This document shows, in pieces, positions 1 through 5,776 of a stretch of 9,154 nucleotides of DNA. How positions within the stretch are numbered: position 1 is the stretch's first letter; each line of letters opens with the position of its first letter. Position numbers and translations under genes: made by a program. The stretch lies in the NCBI GenBank assembly GCA_043775075.1, contig JAYVSS010000017.1, forward strand, positions 1-9,154. Direction: 5' to 3'. The stretch is from JANLQX01 sp043775075. GTDB taxonomy: Bacteria > Actinomycetota > Acidimicrobiia > Acidimicrobiales > JANYDT01. The notes under the pieces were generated by a model. That model had not been told where the DNA came from and made no database searches. It saw nothing but the letters and a program-made list of their open reading frames with translations.

Positions 1-1307
1 CGGTGACCGGGCTGGCCAATCGCGCCGTGATGCGTCGACGTTTGGAGGAAGACCTGGAGCGGGCGAAGAGTCTCGGCGAAGCGGTCGCACTGCTCCTGCT
101 TGATCTTGATGATTTCAAGTTGGTCAACGATGGCTACGGACACCTTGCCGGCGACGATCTCCTGCGGCAGTTCGGTGAACGGTTGCGTTCGATCTGCAAT
201 TGGGGTGACCTCGTGGCCCGATTGGGCGGCGATGAGTTCGTCGTCATGCGCTCGGGGCATCTCAGCGCCGAGGAGGTCGATGAGTTGGCGGAAAAGATTC
301 ACGCAGCACTGCGTGTTCCCTTCGTGATCGATGATCGTGAGTTCACCGTCTCGGCCTCGGTTGGCATTTCGTTGTTCGTGCCCGGTGCCGACGCGATAGA
401 GAGCGCCGACCTTTTACGCCGGGCGGACATTGCGATGTACCGCTCTAAACAGCGTGGCCCGGGAGAAACCGAACGCTTCGATGAGGGAATGGGCCAAAAG
501 GCCCACGGAGACGCAGTGATCCGGTCGGACCTTGAGACTGCGATCAAGACCGGCGCCCTCGATGTGTGGTTCCAACCGATCATCGATCTCCCCTCGGGTC
601 GACGCATCGGCGCGGAAGCGCTCGTTCGGTGGCCCCACCCTGATCGCGAGATGATCGGTCCCGATGTTTTCATTCCGATTGCTGAGCGAGCTGGGTTGAT
701 ATGCGCGCTTGGCGAACTGGTCTTGCGTCGGGCAACGGCGGCCCTCGGCCGACTCAGTCGCTCGGGCGCAGTCGACGAGCTGTTTTATGTGTCGGTCAAC
801 GTGGCCGCCCCGCAACTGCAGGAGATTCGTTTCGTTGACATGGTGGCCGACGCGCTGAGTGAGGCTGGGCTAGTTCCTGCCCAAGTTCGTTTCGAGATCA
901 CCGAATCGCAGCTTGTCGACCGTTCGCTCCTAGGGCTTATGCAGAAGATTCAGCGGTCCGGCATTCAGTTGGCCATCGACGATTTCGGAACTGGCTATTC
1001 CTCGCTCGCTTCGCTCCAGGATCTCCCGGTCGACGTGCTGAAGATCGACAGAAGCTTCGTGCAACGTATTGACACCGATGGTCAGGCTGCCGCACTTGTG
1101 GCTGCCGTTGTCACCATGGCCAACACCCTCGGTCTGCAAACGGTGGCCGAAGGAGTGGAGACGCAAGGCCAGCGCGACGTGCTGCAATCGTTTTCGTGCC
1201 CGGCGGCGCAGGGGTTTCTCTTTGCTCGACCGATGCCTGAGGCGCAGTGGATCGACGAAACGCTTCTGCTCGCTGGCCCGACGTTCGTGGCGGCGACTAC
1301 TCGCTGA
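1..1307 (+). CDS. GGDEF-EAL bifunctional cyclic-di-GMP synthase/phosphodiesterase, 5' partial
   Basis: The reading frame is open at the left edge. The first codons (VTGLANR) are the usual start of a GGDEF domain, so the real start and any sensory domain lie upstream. Counting from the codon at base 3, the GGDEF motif is intact at residues 75-79 (RLGGDEF), with a DLDDFK metal/substrate segment at 34-39. The product-inhibition RxxD site, normally just before it, reads NWGD, so the I-site Arg is lost. The EAL domain spans about 180-425 and keeps its expected catalytic set: EAL 205-207, Asn266, Glu298 in FEITES, DDFGTG 326-331, Lys347 in KID, AEGVE 382-386 and Gln403. Family knowledge: GGDEF makes c-di-GMP from two GTP and EAL hydrolyses it to pGpG. 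Both halves look competent by motif; net direction cannot be read from sequence. The stop at 1305-1307 lies inside the end of the converging gene. Confidence 0.95.
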   Translation, partial: VTGLANRAVMRRRLEEDLERAKSLGEAVALLLLDLDDFKLVNDGYGHLAGDDLLRQFGERLRSICNWGDLVARLGGDEFVVMRSGHLSAEEVDELAEKIHAALRVPFVIDDREFTVSASVGISLFVPGADAIESADLLRRADIAMYRSKQRGPGETERFDEGMGQKAHGDAVIRSDLETAIKTGALDVWFQPIIDLPSGRRIGAEALVRWPHPDREMIGPDVFIPIAERAGLICALGELVLRRATAALGRLSRSGAVDELFYVSVNVAAPQLQEIRFVDMVADALSEAGLVPAQVRFEITESQLVDRSLLGLMQKIQRSGIQLAIDDFGTGYSSLASLQDLPVDVLKIDRSFVQRIDTDGQAAALVAAVVTMANTLGLQTVAEGVETQGQRDVLQSFSCPAAQGFLFARPMPEAQWIDETLLLAGPTFVAATTR

Positions 1308-1991
1308 TCGGGGTGCCGGGGAAGCCAAAGGGCACCAGTCGGTGGAGTACGGCGGACGGGTCGGAGGACCAGTCCAGAGCGAGGATCTGCTCGGCGGTTC
1401 GCCGACTGCCGAATGAGCGGATCACGTCGAAGGTTGTGGCCGAGAGGGTTGGCTTGTCGGCCGTGGCTGCGGTGTCAAACACCGGCGCCCCGTCGGCGAT
1501 GATCTGTATTGGTGAGCCGCCTTCTCTCGCCTCGAATCGAGAGGCCAGAAAACCGAGTCCGACGCGACGGCGTCGCTGTTACGAGCGCCCGCGTGATTGA
1601 GGGCGAACCGGAGATCGTGTTCGTGGGTGACTGCGTCGAATACCAATTGCGACAGGCGCATCCCCTGTTGGGTCGCCCGTGCTTCGACGAACGGCGCGTA
1701 TGTCGCCCATTCTTCCCCGATCTCGGAACCCGTCTTCTCTGCGCGCTTATCAAGGTGTGCTTGGGTCCACGGGGGCGTCGTGACGCCGAGCATGTTGTTG
1801 TTGATCCCATCGTCGACGACACCGGCGAGATGGGCGAGCGTTTGGCGAACCGTCCACTCGGGACAGTGGGGCACCACTCGCTCCCACTCGTCGGGCCCAA
1901 GTTCGGCGACGAGCTCCTGGACCCGAAAACGAAGCCCTCGGTAGGCCGCTCCAACGTCGATAGTGGACACGTCCGGGCTCGTACTGCTCAC
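1297..1991 (-). pseudogene. Mycothiol-dependent maleylpyruvate isomerase (DinB-like) family protein, frameshifted
   Basis: Read from GTG at 1991, the first 142 residues form a typical MDMPI/DinB-like four-helix domain: CPEWTVRQTLAHLAGV around His54, and VTHEHDLRFAL with His123 and His125 as candidate metal ligands. Family reading then stops making sense at about 1565/1566. Moving to the neighbouring frame restores the expected continuation: RVGLGFLASRFEARE, then the C-terminal domain with GSRRTAEQILALDW, ending at TAG 1297-1299. One missing base (C on the coding strand, after the Val codon at 1568-1566) joins the halves into about 231 residues, a normal family length. Unjoined, the first frame runs on to 1422 with low-complexity sequence. 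The start was chosen because TAACGT (2005-2000) lies 8 bases ahead of GTG 1991 with no Shine-Dalgarno; GTG 1970 is an alternative. Function is unknown; relatives transfer or isomerise with mycothiol. It could be a decayed gene or a sequencing or assembly error. Confidence 0.8.
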
Positions 1992-1999
1992 GGAGTCAG

Positions 2000-2005
2000 A
2001 CGTTA
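2000..2005 (-). promoter_or_regulatory. Candidate -10 box (TAACGT) of the maleylpyruvate isomerase-like gene
   Basis: On the minus strand TAACGT fits the TANNNT actinobacterial -10 pattern and ends 8 bases before GTG 1991. This would give a leaderless transcript starting on or near the start codon. No convincing -35 is seen 17 bases further upstream. It is a short match and could be chance. Confidence 0.35.
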
Positions 2006-2014
2006 CCGGTCCGC

Positions 2015-2043
2015 TTGCGATTTCGTGGGTGATCTGCAATACT
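2015..2043 (+). promoter_or_regulatory. Probable sigma70-type promoter of the ilvB leader/ilvBN transcript
   Basis: TTGCGA (2015-2020) and AATACT (2038-2043) each match 4 of 6 consensus bases and are separated by exactly 17 bp. Transcription starting 7-8 bases past the -10 would begin at the GTG at 2051, the first in-frame codon of the leader peptide. The leader would then be translated from a leaderless mRNA, which fits the absence of a Shine-Dalgarno sequence in front of it. The promoter stands back to back with the candidate -10 of the minus-strand gene at 2000-2005. Confidence 0.6.
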
Positions 2044-2050
2044 CGCGGTT

Positions 2051-2089
2051 GTGAAAATGATCCTTTCAATTCTTGTAGTAGGGCACTGA
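2051..2089 (+). CDS. Branched-chain leader peptide of the ilvBN attenuator
   Basis: The ORF reads GTG AAA ATG ATC CTT TCA ATT CTT GTA GTA GGG CAC TGA, i.e. MKMILSILVVGH from GTG 2051, or MILSILVVGH from ATG 2057. Six of the nine codons after the ATG are Ile, Leu, Ile, Leu, Val, Val, exactly the end products of the downstream pathway. The stop codon (2087-2089) overlaps the left arm of a hairpin, and an intrinsic terminator follows 36 bases later. This is the classical layout in which a ribosome stalling at starved Ile/Leu/Val codons alters RNA folding and lets transcription reach ilvB. Similar leaders precede ilvB in enterobacteria and ilvBNC in Corynebacterium. It is far too short for ordinary ORF calling. 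The choice between GTG and ATG is open; GTG fits the promoter spacing. Confidence 0.85.
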   Translation: MKMILSILVVGH

Positions 2090-2123
2090 GCGCACACGCC
2101 TCTGCTTCCCGCTGCGTGCGCTC
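2088..2123 (+). promoter_or_regulatory. Attenuator upstream hairpin (1:2-type stem)
   Basis: GAGCGCAC (2088-2095) pairs perfectly with GTGCGCTC (2116-2123), an 8-bp stem closing a 20-base loop; two more pairs are possible past a small bulge. The left arm starts inside the leader-peptide stop codon, so a ribosome finishing or stalled late in the leader would cover it. The right arm ends two bases before the terminator. I could not identify one clear antiterminator. Weak candidates are 2080-2082 with 2126-2128, and the loop segments 2098-2104 or 2104-2109 with the terminator's right arm. Confidence 0.7.
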
Positions 2124-2124
2124 G

Positions 2125-2151
2125 ACCTCCGGTAACCCCGGAGGTTTTTTG
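2125..2151 (+). terminator. Intrinsic terminator of the ilvBN attenuator
   Basis: ACCTCCGG (2125-2132) and CCGGAGGT (2138-2145) form a perfect 8-bp, GC-rich stem around the 5-base loop TAACC. An uninterrupted run of T (2145-2150), then GTTTG, follows. This is a textbook Rho-independent terminator. It lies 36 bases after the leader-peptide stop and 110 bases before ilvB with no other gene between, so it must act on the ilvB transcript itself as an attenuator. Confidence 0.9.
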
Positions 2152-2160
2152 TTTGTCACG

Positions 2161-2261
2161 GGTTCTTTTTTCACCGTTCGTCTTTCACCTCGTTTCACCA
2201 GTTCGCTTGCCCATACTCCCGTTTCACTCTCGACTCACCTCACGAAGGAACACTTCCTGTT
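2161..2261 (+). promoter_or_regulatory. Pyrimidine-rich ilvB 5' leader with repeated TTTCAC and a partly hidden Shine-Dalgarno
   Basis: Between the attenuator and ilvB the RNA is rich in C and U and poor in G. TTTCAC recurs at 2169, 2183, 2193 and 2222, three times as TTTCACC. The Shine-Dalgarno-like GAAGGA (2244-2249) lies 12 bases before ATG 2262. AGGAA (2246-2250) can pair with TTCCT (2254-2258) across a 3-base loop and would cover part of it. The C-rich, unstructured stretch could serve as a Rho entry site or a ribosome standby region; neither is shown by sequence alone. Confidence 0.4.
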
Positions 2262-4025
2262 ATGGAACTGACCGGCGCCCAAGCCCTCATCAAGAGCCTC
2301 GAAATGTGCGACACCGAGGTCATCTTCGGCCTCCCCGGTGGCTGCATTCTTCCAGCCTATGACCCGCTTCTGGAGAGCCCGATTCGCCACATCCTTGTAC
2401 GCCACGAGCAGGGTGCCGGCCATATGGCCGAGGGATATGCCCATGTGACCGGACGTCCCGGAGTGGCCATGGTGACTTCGGGCCCGGCGGCCACCAACAT
2501 GGTGACGCCGCTCTGCGATGCCTACATGGATTCGATTCCGATGGTGTGCATCACCGGTCAGGTGCCGACCGGCGCGATCGGCACCGACGCATTCCAGGAG
2601 TGCGACACCGTTGGGATCACCCGCTCGGTGACCAAGCACAACGAACTCATCATGGACGCTCAAGACATCCCCCGCATCGTGGCTGAGGCGTTCCATATCG
2701 CCACCACCGGCCGACCGGGTCCGGTGCTCATCGACGTGCCAAAGGACGTGCTGCAGAACAAGATGCAGTGGTACTGGCCCGACAGTGTCGACCTCGCCGG
2801 CTATCACCCGGTGATGCAGGCCGATCCGATGTCGATTCGTCGGGCCGCTGAACTCATTCTTGCGTCGACCCGTCCAATTCTTTATGTCGGTGGCGGCGTT
2901 CTCAAGGCCCGCGGCGCCTCGGCGCTAAGAGACCTGGCCGAACTGTGCGACATCCATGTCGTAACCACACTTATGGCTCGCGGGGCGTTCCCCGACGATC
3001 ACCGTCTTGCCCTCGGTATGCCTGGAATGCACGGTAACTACACCGCCATTACTGCCATGCAACAAAGCGATTTGCTGATCAATCTCGGTGCTCGTTTCGA
3101 CGATCGCATCACCGGCAAGGTCAGCGCCTTTGCTCAGAACGCGAAGATCATCCACGCCGACATCGATCCGGCCGAACAGGGCAAGGTCCGCACTCCGGAC
3201 GTGTCGCTTGTGGGCGACGCTCGCATCACTATCGAGCATCTCGTTTCGGCCATAAAGGAACTGCTGTCATCGGGTTCGAAGTTCCCCGACCGGGACGTGT
3301 GGAAGCAAACACTTTCGGGTTGGCAGGAAAACTTCCCTCTGGCGTACGGCACGCAAGAAATCGACGGTCCGCTCAAGCCGCAGATGGTTTTGGAGAAGCT
3401 GCGGGACTCCGCCCCCGCCGGCACGATCCTCGCCTCCGGCGTTGGTCAGCATCAGATGTGGGCATCGCAGTACTGGAAGTTCAATGAGCCGTACACCTGG
3501 GTGAACTCCGGTGGCCTCGGCACGATGGGCTTCTCGGTGCCCGCAGCCATCGGCGCCAAGGTCGGCTGCCCTGACAAAACCGTATGGGCCGTCGATGGTG
3601 ATGGTTGTTTCCAGATGACGAACCAGGAACTCACTACAGCTTCGATCGAGCGCATACCAATCAAAGTGGCCATCTTGAACAACTCGTACCTCGGGATGGT
3701 CCGTCAGTGGCAGGAGATGTTCTACGAAGAGCGCTATTCGGAAGTGTACTTATCACCTGAGCTACCCGACTTTGTGAAGCTTGCCGAGGCCATGGGTTGC
3801 GTAGGTATTCGCGTTGACTCACCTGAGGAAGTGCAGCCCGCCATCGACAAGGCGAACGGCATCAACGATCGTCCAGTCGTCGTGGATTTCCGCACCGACG
3901 AGAGCGAGAAGGTGTTCCCGATGGTGCCTGCCGGCATTGGGAACGACGACGTGGAAGTGCACGAAACCCAGCGTGAGCGCCTTGCCGCGGACAAGGCCCG
4001 CCGCATCGCCAACCGGGCTTGGTAG
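2262..4025 (+). CDS. ilvB: Acetohydroxyacid synthase (acetolactate synthase) large, catalytic subunit
   Basis: A 587-residue ThDP- and FAD-dependent enzyme of normal family length. It condenses two pyruvates to 2-acetolactate (valine/leucine), or pyruvate with 2-ketobutyrate to 2-aceto-2-hydroxybutyrate (isoleucine), in the cytoplasm. The N-terminal ThDP domain shows FGLPGGCILPAYD (22-34) and catalytic Glu49 in VRHEQGAGHMAEGYA. The central FAD/Rossmann-like domain covers about 190-330. The C-terminal PP domain has GDG (446-448) and, 24 residues on, NN (473-474), the Mg-ThDP signature, plus GMVRQWQEMFY (478-488). The position after PGG is Cys28, where most AHAS have Ala. The ATG start fits the family N-terminus; GAAGGA is 12 bases upstream. 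It is preceded by an Ile/Leu/Val attenuator and followed after 62 bases by ilvN. Confidence 0.98.
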   Translation: MELTGAQALIKSLEMCDTEVIFGLPGGCILPAYDPLLESPIRHILVRHEQGAGHMAEGYAHVTGRPGVAMVTSGPAATNMVTPLCDAYMDSIPMVCITGQVPTGAIGTDAFQECDTVGITRSVTKHNELIMDAQDIPRIVAEAFHIATTGRPGPVLIDVPKDVLQNKMQWYWPDSVDLAGYHPVMQADPMSIRRAAELILASTRPILYVGGGVLKARGASALRDLAELCDIHVVTTLMARGAFPDDHRLALGMPGMHGNYTAITAMQQSDLLINLGARFDDRITGKVSAFAQNAKIIHADIDPAEQGKVRTPDVSLVGDARITIEHLVSAIKELLSSGSKFPDRDVWKQTLSGWQENFPLAYGTQEIDGPLKPQMVLEKLRDSAPAGTILASGVGQHQMWASQYWKFNEPYTWVNSGGLGTMGFSVPAAIGAKVGCPDKTVWAVDGDGCFQMTNQELTTASIERIPIKVAILNNSYLGMVRQWQEMFYEERYSEVYLSPELPDFVKLAEAMGCVGIRVDSPEEVQPAIDKANGINDRPVVVDFRTDESEKVFPMVPAGIGNDDVEVHETQRERLAADKARRIANRAW

Positions 4026-4036
4026 CCCGAGCTACC
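4021..4036 (+). other. Hairpin overlapping the ilvB stop codon
   Basis: GGTAGC (4021-4026) and GCTACC (4031-4036) form a perfect 6-bp stem with a CCGA loop, and the ilvB stop TAG (4023-4025) lies in the left arm. No T-run follows, so it is unlikely to terminate transcription. It could protect mRNA ends or tune the ilvB:ilvN ratio; that is inference. Confidence 0.4.
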
Positions 4037-4087
4037 CAGGATAAGTACGTGGACTCACTATACGGAACCTCGAAAGAACGATCGAAA

Positions 4088-4606
4088 ATGCCTCAGCTCC
4101 ATACCCTTAGCGTCCTCGTGGAAAACAAATTCGGCGTGCTCGCTCGCGTGACCAGCCTCATCTCCCGTCGTGGATACAACATCGAGTCACTCGCTGTCGC
4201 ACCGACTGACGATGCGAAGTATTCGCGGATCACCATCGTGGTCGATGTGGTGTCTACTCCGATGGATCAAATCGTGAAGCAGCTCAACAAGCTGATCAAT
4301 GTGATCAGTATCGTGGAACTCTCACCAGACGAGTCCGTCGCTCGCGAGTTACTGCTCATCTCCGTCACCGCTTTGCCTGATAGGCGCGCAGAGATTGCCG
4401 AGCTGGTGAACATCTTCGACGCCAAAATCGTCAACGTGGGTTGGGATCAGATGACGATCTCACTCGCCGATCCGCCTGAGAAGCTCGACGATTTCGAAGA
4501 CCTCCTTCGCCCCTACGGAATCGTCGACGTGCAGCGTACCGGCCGCGTCGCCCTGCCGAAGCTCAAGCGACAAGCCCCACAACTCCGCGCCGTCGCCGCC
4601 AGCTAG
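4088..4606 (+). CDS. ilvN: Acetohydroxyacid synthase small, regulatory subunit
   Basis: A 172-residue protein that binds the large subunit, raises its activity and confers feedback inhibition, typically by valine. The N-terminal ACT domain (about 4-77) shows VENKFGVLARVTSLISRRGYNIESL; Asn13 and Gly16 sit in the turn that forms the effector site in this family. The C-terminal ALS_ss_C domain (about 85-158) holds ALPDRRAEIAELVNIF and DLLRPYGIVDVQRTGRVAL. ATG 4088 was chosen because family homology begins there (MPQLHTLSVLVENK) and about 172 residues is usual; an in-frame GTG at 4019 overlaps the end of ilvB and would add 23 unrelated residues. Only a weak purine stretch (GAAAGAACG, 4072-4080) serves as ribosome site, so translation may depend on ilvB. 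It is co-transcribed with ilvB. Unlike the usual actinobacterial order, ilvC does not follow directly. Confidence 0.97.
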   Translation: MPQLHTLSVLVENKFGVLARVTSLISRRGYNIESLAVAPTDDAKYSRITIVVDVVSTPMDQIVKQLNKLINVISIVELSPDESVARELLLISVTALPDRRAEIAELVNIFDAKIVNVGWDQMTISLADPPEKLDDFEDLLRPYGIVDVQRTGRVALPKLKRQAPQLRAVAAS

Positions 4607-4609
4607 GGG

Positions 4610-4632
4610 GTCACCCAGGCCGAAGCGGTGAC
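4610..4632 (+). other. Hairpin directly after ilvN
   Basis: GTCACC (4610-4615) pairs with GGTGAC (4627-4632) across an 11-base loop, four bases after the ilvN stop. There is no T-run. It may mark the 3' end of the ilvBN mRNA or be incidental. Confidence 0.3.
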
Positions 4633-4669
4633 TTGGTGAGGGCGGTCGCCTGCGGTGCGTTGCAAAGAC

Positions 4670-4694
4670 TACCTGCGGCGTCGTAGACCAGGTA
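4670..4694. other. Hairpin in the ilvN/ilvY convergent intergenic region
   Basis: TACCTG (4670-4675) pairs with CAGGTA (4689-4694); an inner GTC/GAC (4680-4682 with 4686-4688) can extend the structure. It lies between two converging genes, where a two-way terminator would be expected, but no T-run follows on either strand. The rest of the 164-base gap shows nothing recognisable. Confidence 0.35.
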
Positions 4695-4770
4695 AGGTGC
4701 TCCTCAACTCTTCTTCGGCGCCACAATTGGTCCTCGATGCAACCGTTTGCGCGCCTCGATCACCTAGCGG

Positions 4771-5607
4771 TTACCCGTTCATCGACCAGAGCAGGGACAA
4801 CGGCTGGCTATCTAGGGTGCGCCGAAGGGCGCACAAGCCAATGTCGAGTGACGGAAGTGGGCGTGGCGGCCGTAAGACAGTGAGGTGATGTCGTTGCGGG
4901 CTGGCATTGAGTACCAACTCGGGAACCAACGCGATTCCCGAACCGACGGCCGCCAAGGCCACGGCTTCTTCGTGAGTATCGGTCTCCTGCACCCGCCAGC
5001 CAGGCGCAAGAGTGGCGCGGCACCATCGATCGACAAGCGCCCGGGTCAACCCGGACCTTGGCACAATCATTTTCGGGGCAGTCCATGACACCGTCGACGA
5101 AGCTATGGCCACGAACGATGTCGTATGCAGACGTATGGTGGCCAAAGACTTCGGGATCTTGTCGGGCAGGGGGGCGATGGCGGCGTCGACTTCACCGGCG
5201 CGGGCGGCGTCGAGAGCGCCGCTCGCCGGGCCCGTTCGGAGGTCCAGTTCGACGTTCGGGTGTTTTGCGCGGAACCGGAGCAACAGTTCGGGAGCAATCG
5301 TTTGGCTGGCCGTGACCGTGCAATAGATCGACAACCTTCGCTGTTCGATCGGGGTTTCTCCGCCGAGTCCGGCGAGGTCTCTCCACTGACGAGCGAGGGA
5401 CTGCAAACGGTCAATTCGCATGAGCGCATCGGGGAGTGGGCGCACCGATCGCGCATCGCGAAGGAGCAGCGGGCCGACTTCGGCCTCCACTCGCTGAACG
5501 GCGCGAGACACCGTGCTTTGACTCACATGCATCGTCCGAGCGACGTGGCCGAAGCTCGGCGCTTCGCATGCGGCAACGGTGAGCATGATGTCGTCGATGC
5601 TCGGCAC
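4771..5607 (-). CDS. ilvY: LysR-type regulator resembling IlvY, divergent from ilvC
   Basis: A 278-residue LysR protein. The winged HTH is at about 17-40 (FGHVARTMHVSQSTVSRAVQ), with an effector domain from about 91. Segments closely match what I remember of E. coli IlvY: SIYCTVTAS (93-101), LLRFRAKHPNVELDLRTG (109-126), GEVDAAIAPLPDKIP (138-152), HEEAVALAAVGSGIALVPE (212-230), and LDIGLCALRRTLDSQPL near the end. IlvY in E. coli is divergent from ilvC, binds the shared intergenic region and activates ilvC when acetolactate or acetohydroxybutyrate is bound. The same divergent arrangement is present here, with two matching dyads between the genes. The start is GTG (5607-5605) with AAGGAG five bases ahead. 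The symbol rests on remembered motifs plus context, not an alignment. The gene lies antisense between ilvN and ilvC and converges on ilvN. Confidence 0.85.
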   Translation of the reverse strand: MPSIDDIMLTVAACEAPSFGHVARTMHVSQSTVSRAVQRVEAEVGPLLLRDARSVRPLPDALMRIDRLQSLARQWRDLAGLGGETPIEQRRLSIYCTVTASQTIAPELLLRFRAKHPNVELDLRTGPASGALDAARAGEVDAAIAPLPDKIPKSLATIRLHTTSFVAIASSTVSWTAPKMIVPRSGLTRALVDRWCRATLAPGWRVQETDTHEEAVALAAVGSGIALVPELVLNASPQRHHLTVLRPPRPLPSLDIGLCALRRTLDSQPLSLLWSMNG

Positions 5608-5612
5608 TTGCT

Positions 5613-5618
5613 CTCCTT
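5613..5618 (-). promoter_or_regulatory. Ribosome binding site of ilvY
   Basis: AAGGAG on the minus strand, 5 bases before the GTG at 5607. It fixes the GTG as the start codon. Confidence 0.8.
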
Positions 5619-5674
5619 CGCTCGACGGTGGTGCAGTGGTTGTGTCCCACCGGAAATGACCGGGTCCAATCTAG

Positions 5675-5689
5675 ATGCGGAATGCGCAT
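5675..5689. promoter_or_regulatory. IlvY-type operator dyad 1
   Basis: ATGCG-GAATG-CGCAT is a perfect 5-bp inverted repeat with a 5-base spacer. Its core TGCG-N5-CGCA (5676-5688) has the T-N11-A form of LysR-family sites. It is the ilvY-proximal of two dyads with identical core arms; centres are at 5682 and 5713, 31 bp or about three helical turns apart. LysR proteins typically bind such a pair as a tetramer, one site for recognition and one for activation. Confidence 0.65.
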
Positions 5690-5706
5690 GATGACGTTGC
5701 ATTATT

Positions 5707-5719
5707 TGCGCTTTACGCA
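5707..5719. promoter_or_regulatory. IlvY-type operator dyad 2
   Basis: TGCG-CTTTA-CGCA repeats the core arms and spacing of dyad 1 with a different spacer sequence, as expected for a protein site and not for a duplicated block. It is 57 bases before the ilvC start, suited to a promoter-proximal activation site. I could not assign a convincing ilvC -10/-35 pair, in keeping with an activator-dependent promoter. Confidence 0.65.
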
Positions 5720-5764
5720 TGACACTTGAACAGCAAGACTTATCGCTTCCGATTCGCTATCCCC

Positions 5765-5769
5765 AGGAG
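5765..5769 (+). promoter_or_regulatory. Ribosome binding site of ilvC
   Basis: AGGAG followed by a 7-base spacer to ATG 5777. It decides the start against the in-frame ATG at 5726, which has no such site and would add 17 residues unlike the family. Confidence 0.85.
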
Positions 5770-5776
5770 TACTGCC

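Noticed and set aside
1525..1543. Inverted repeat CTCTCG...CGAGAG as cause of the frameshift or a terminator
   Set aside because: It lies inside the coding region about 20 bases from the shift point, has no T-run, and the family match places the lost base at 1565/1566.
1422..2198. Extended 258-residue reading of the minus-strand gene from 2198
   Set aside because: The first 69 residues lie antisense to the ilvB promoter and attenuator and do not resemble the family; the last 36 after the frameshift point are low-complexity out-of-frame sequence.
2051..2261. T-box or other riboswitch in the ilvB leader
   Set aside because: No T-box-like segment (TGGNACCGCG) or specifier stem is present, and a codon-rich leader peptide with a terminator explains the region.
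4019..4087. GTG start of ilvN overlapping the ilvB end
   Set aside because: The 23 added residues are outside the ACT domain and family length fits ATG 4088.
5125..5691. 188-codon plus-strand ORF opposite ilvY
   Set aside because: It mirrors the coding pattern of the LysR gene, has no recognisable domain and would cover the ilvY-ilvC operators; a GC-rich antisense shadow.
5726..5776. Upstream ATG extension of ilvC
   Set aside because: It adds 17 residues unlike KARI N-termini and has no ribosome site, while AGGAG stands 7 bases before ATG 5777.
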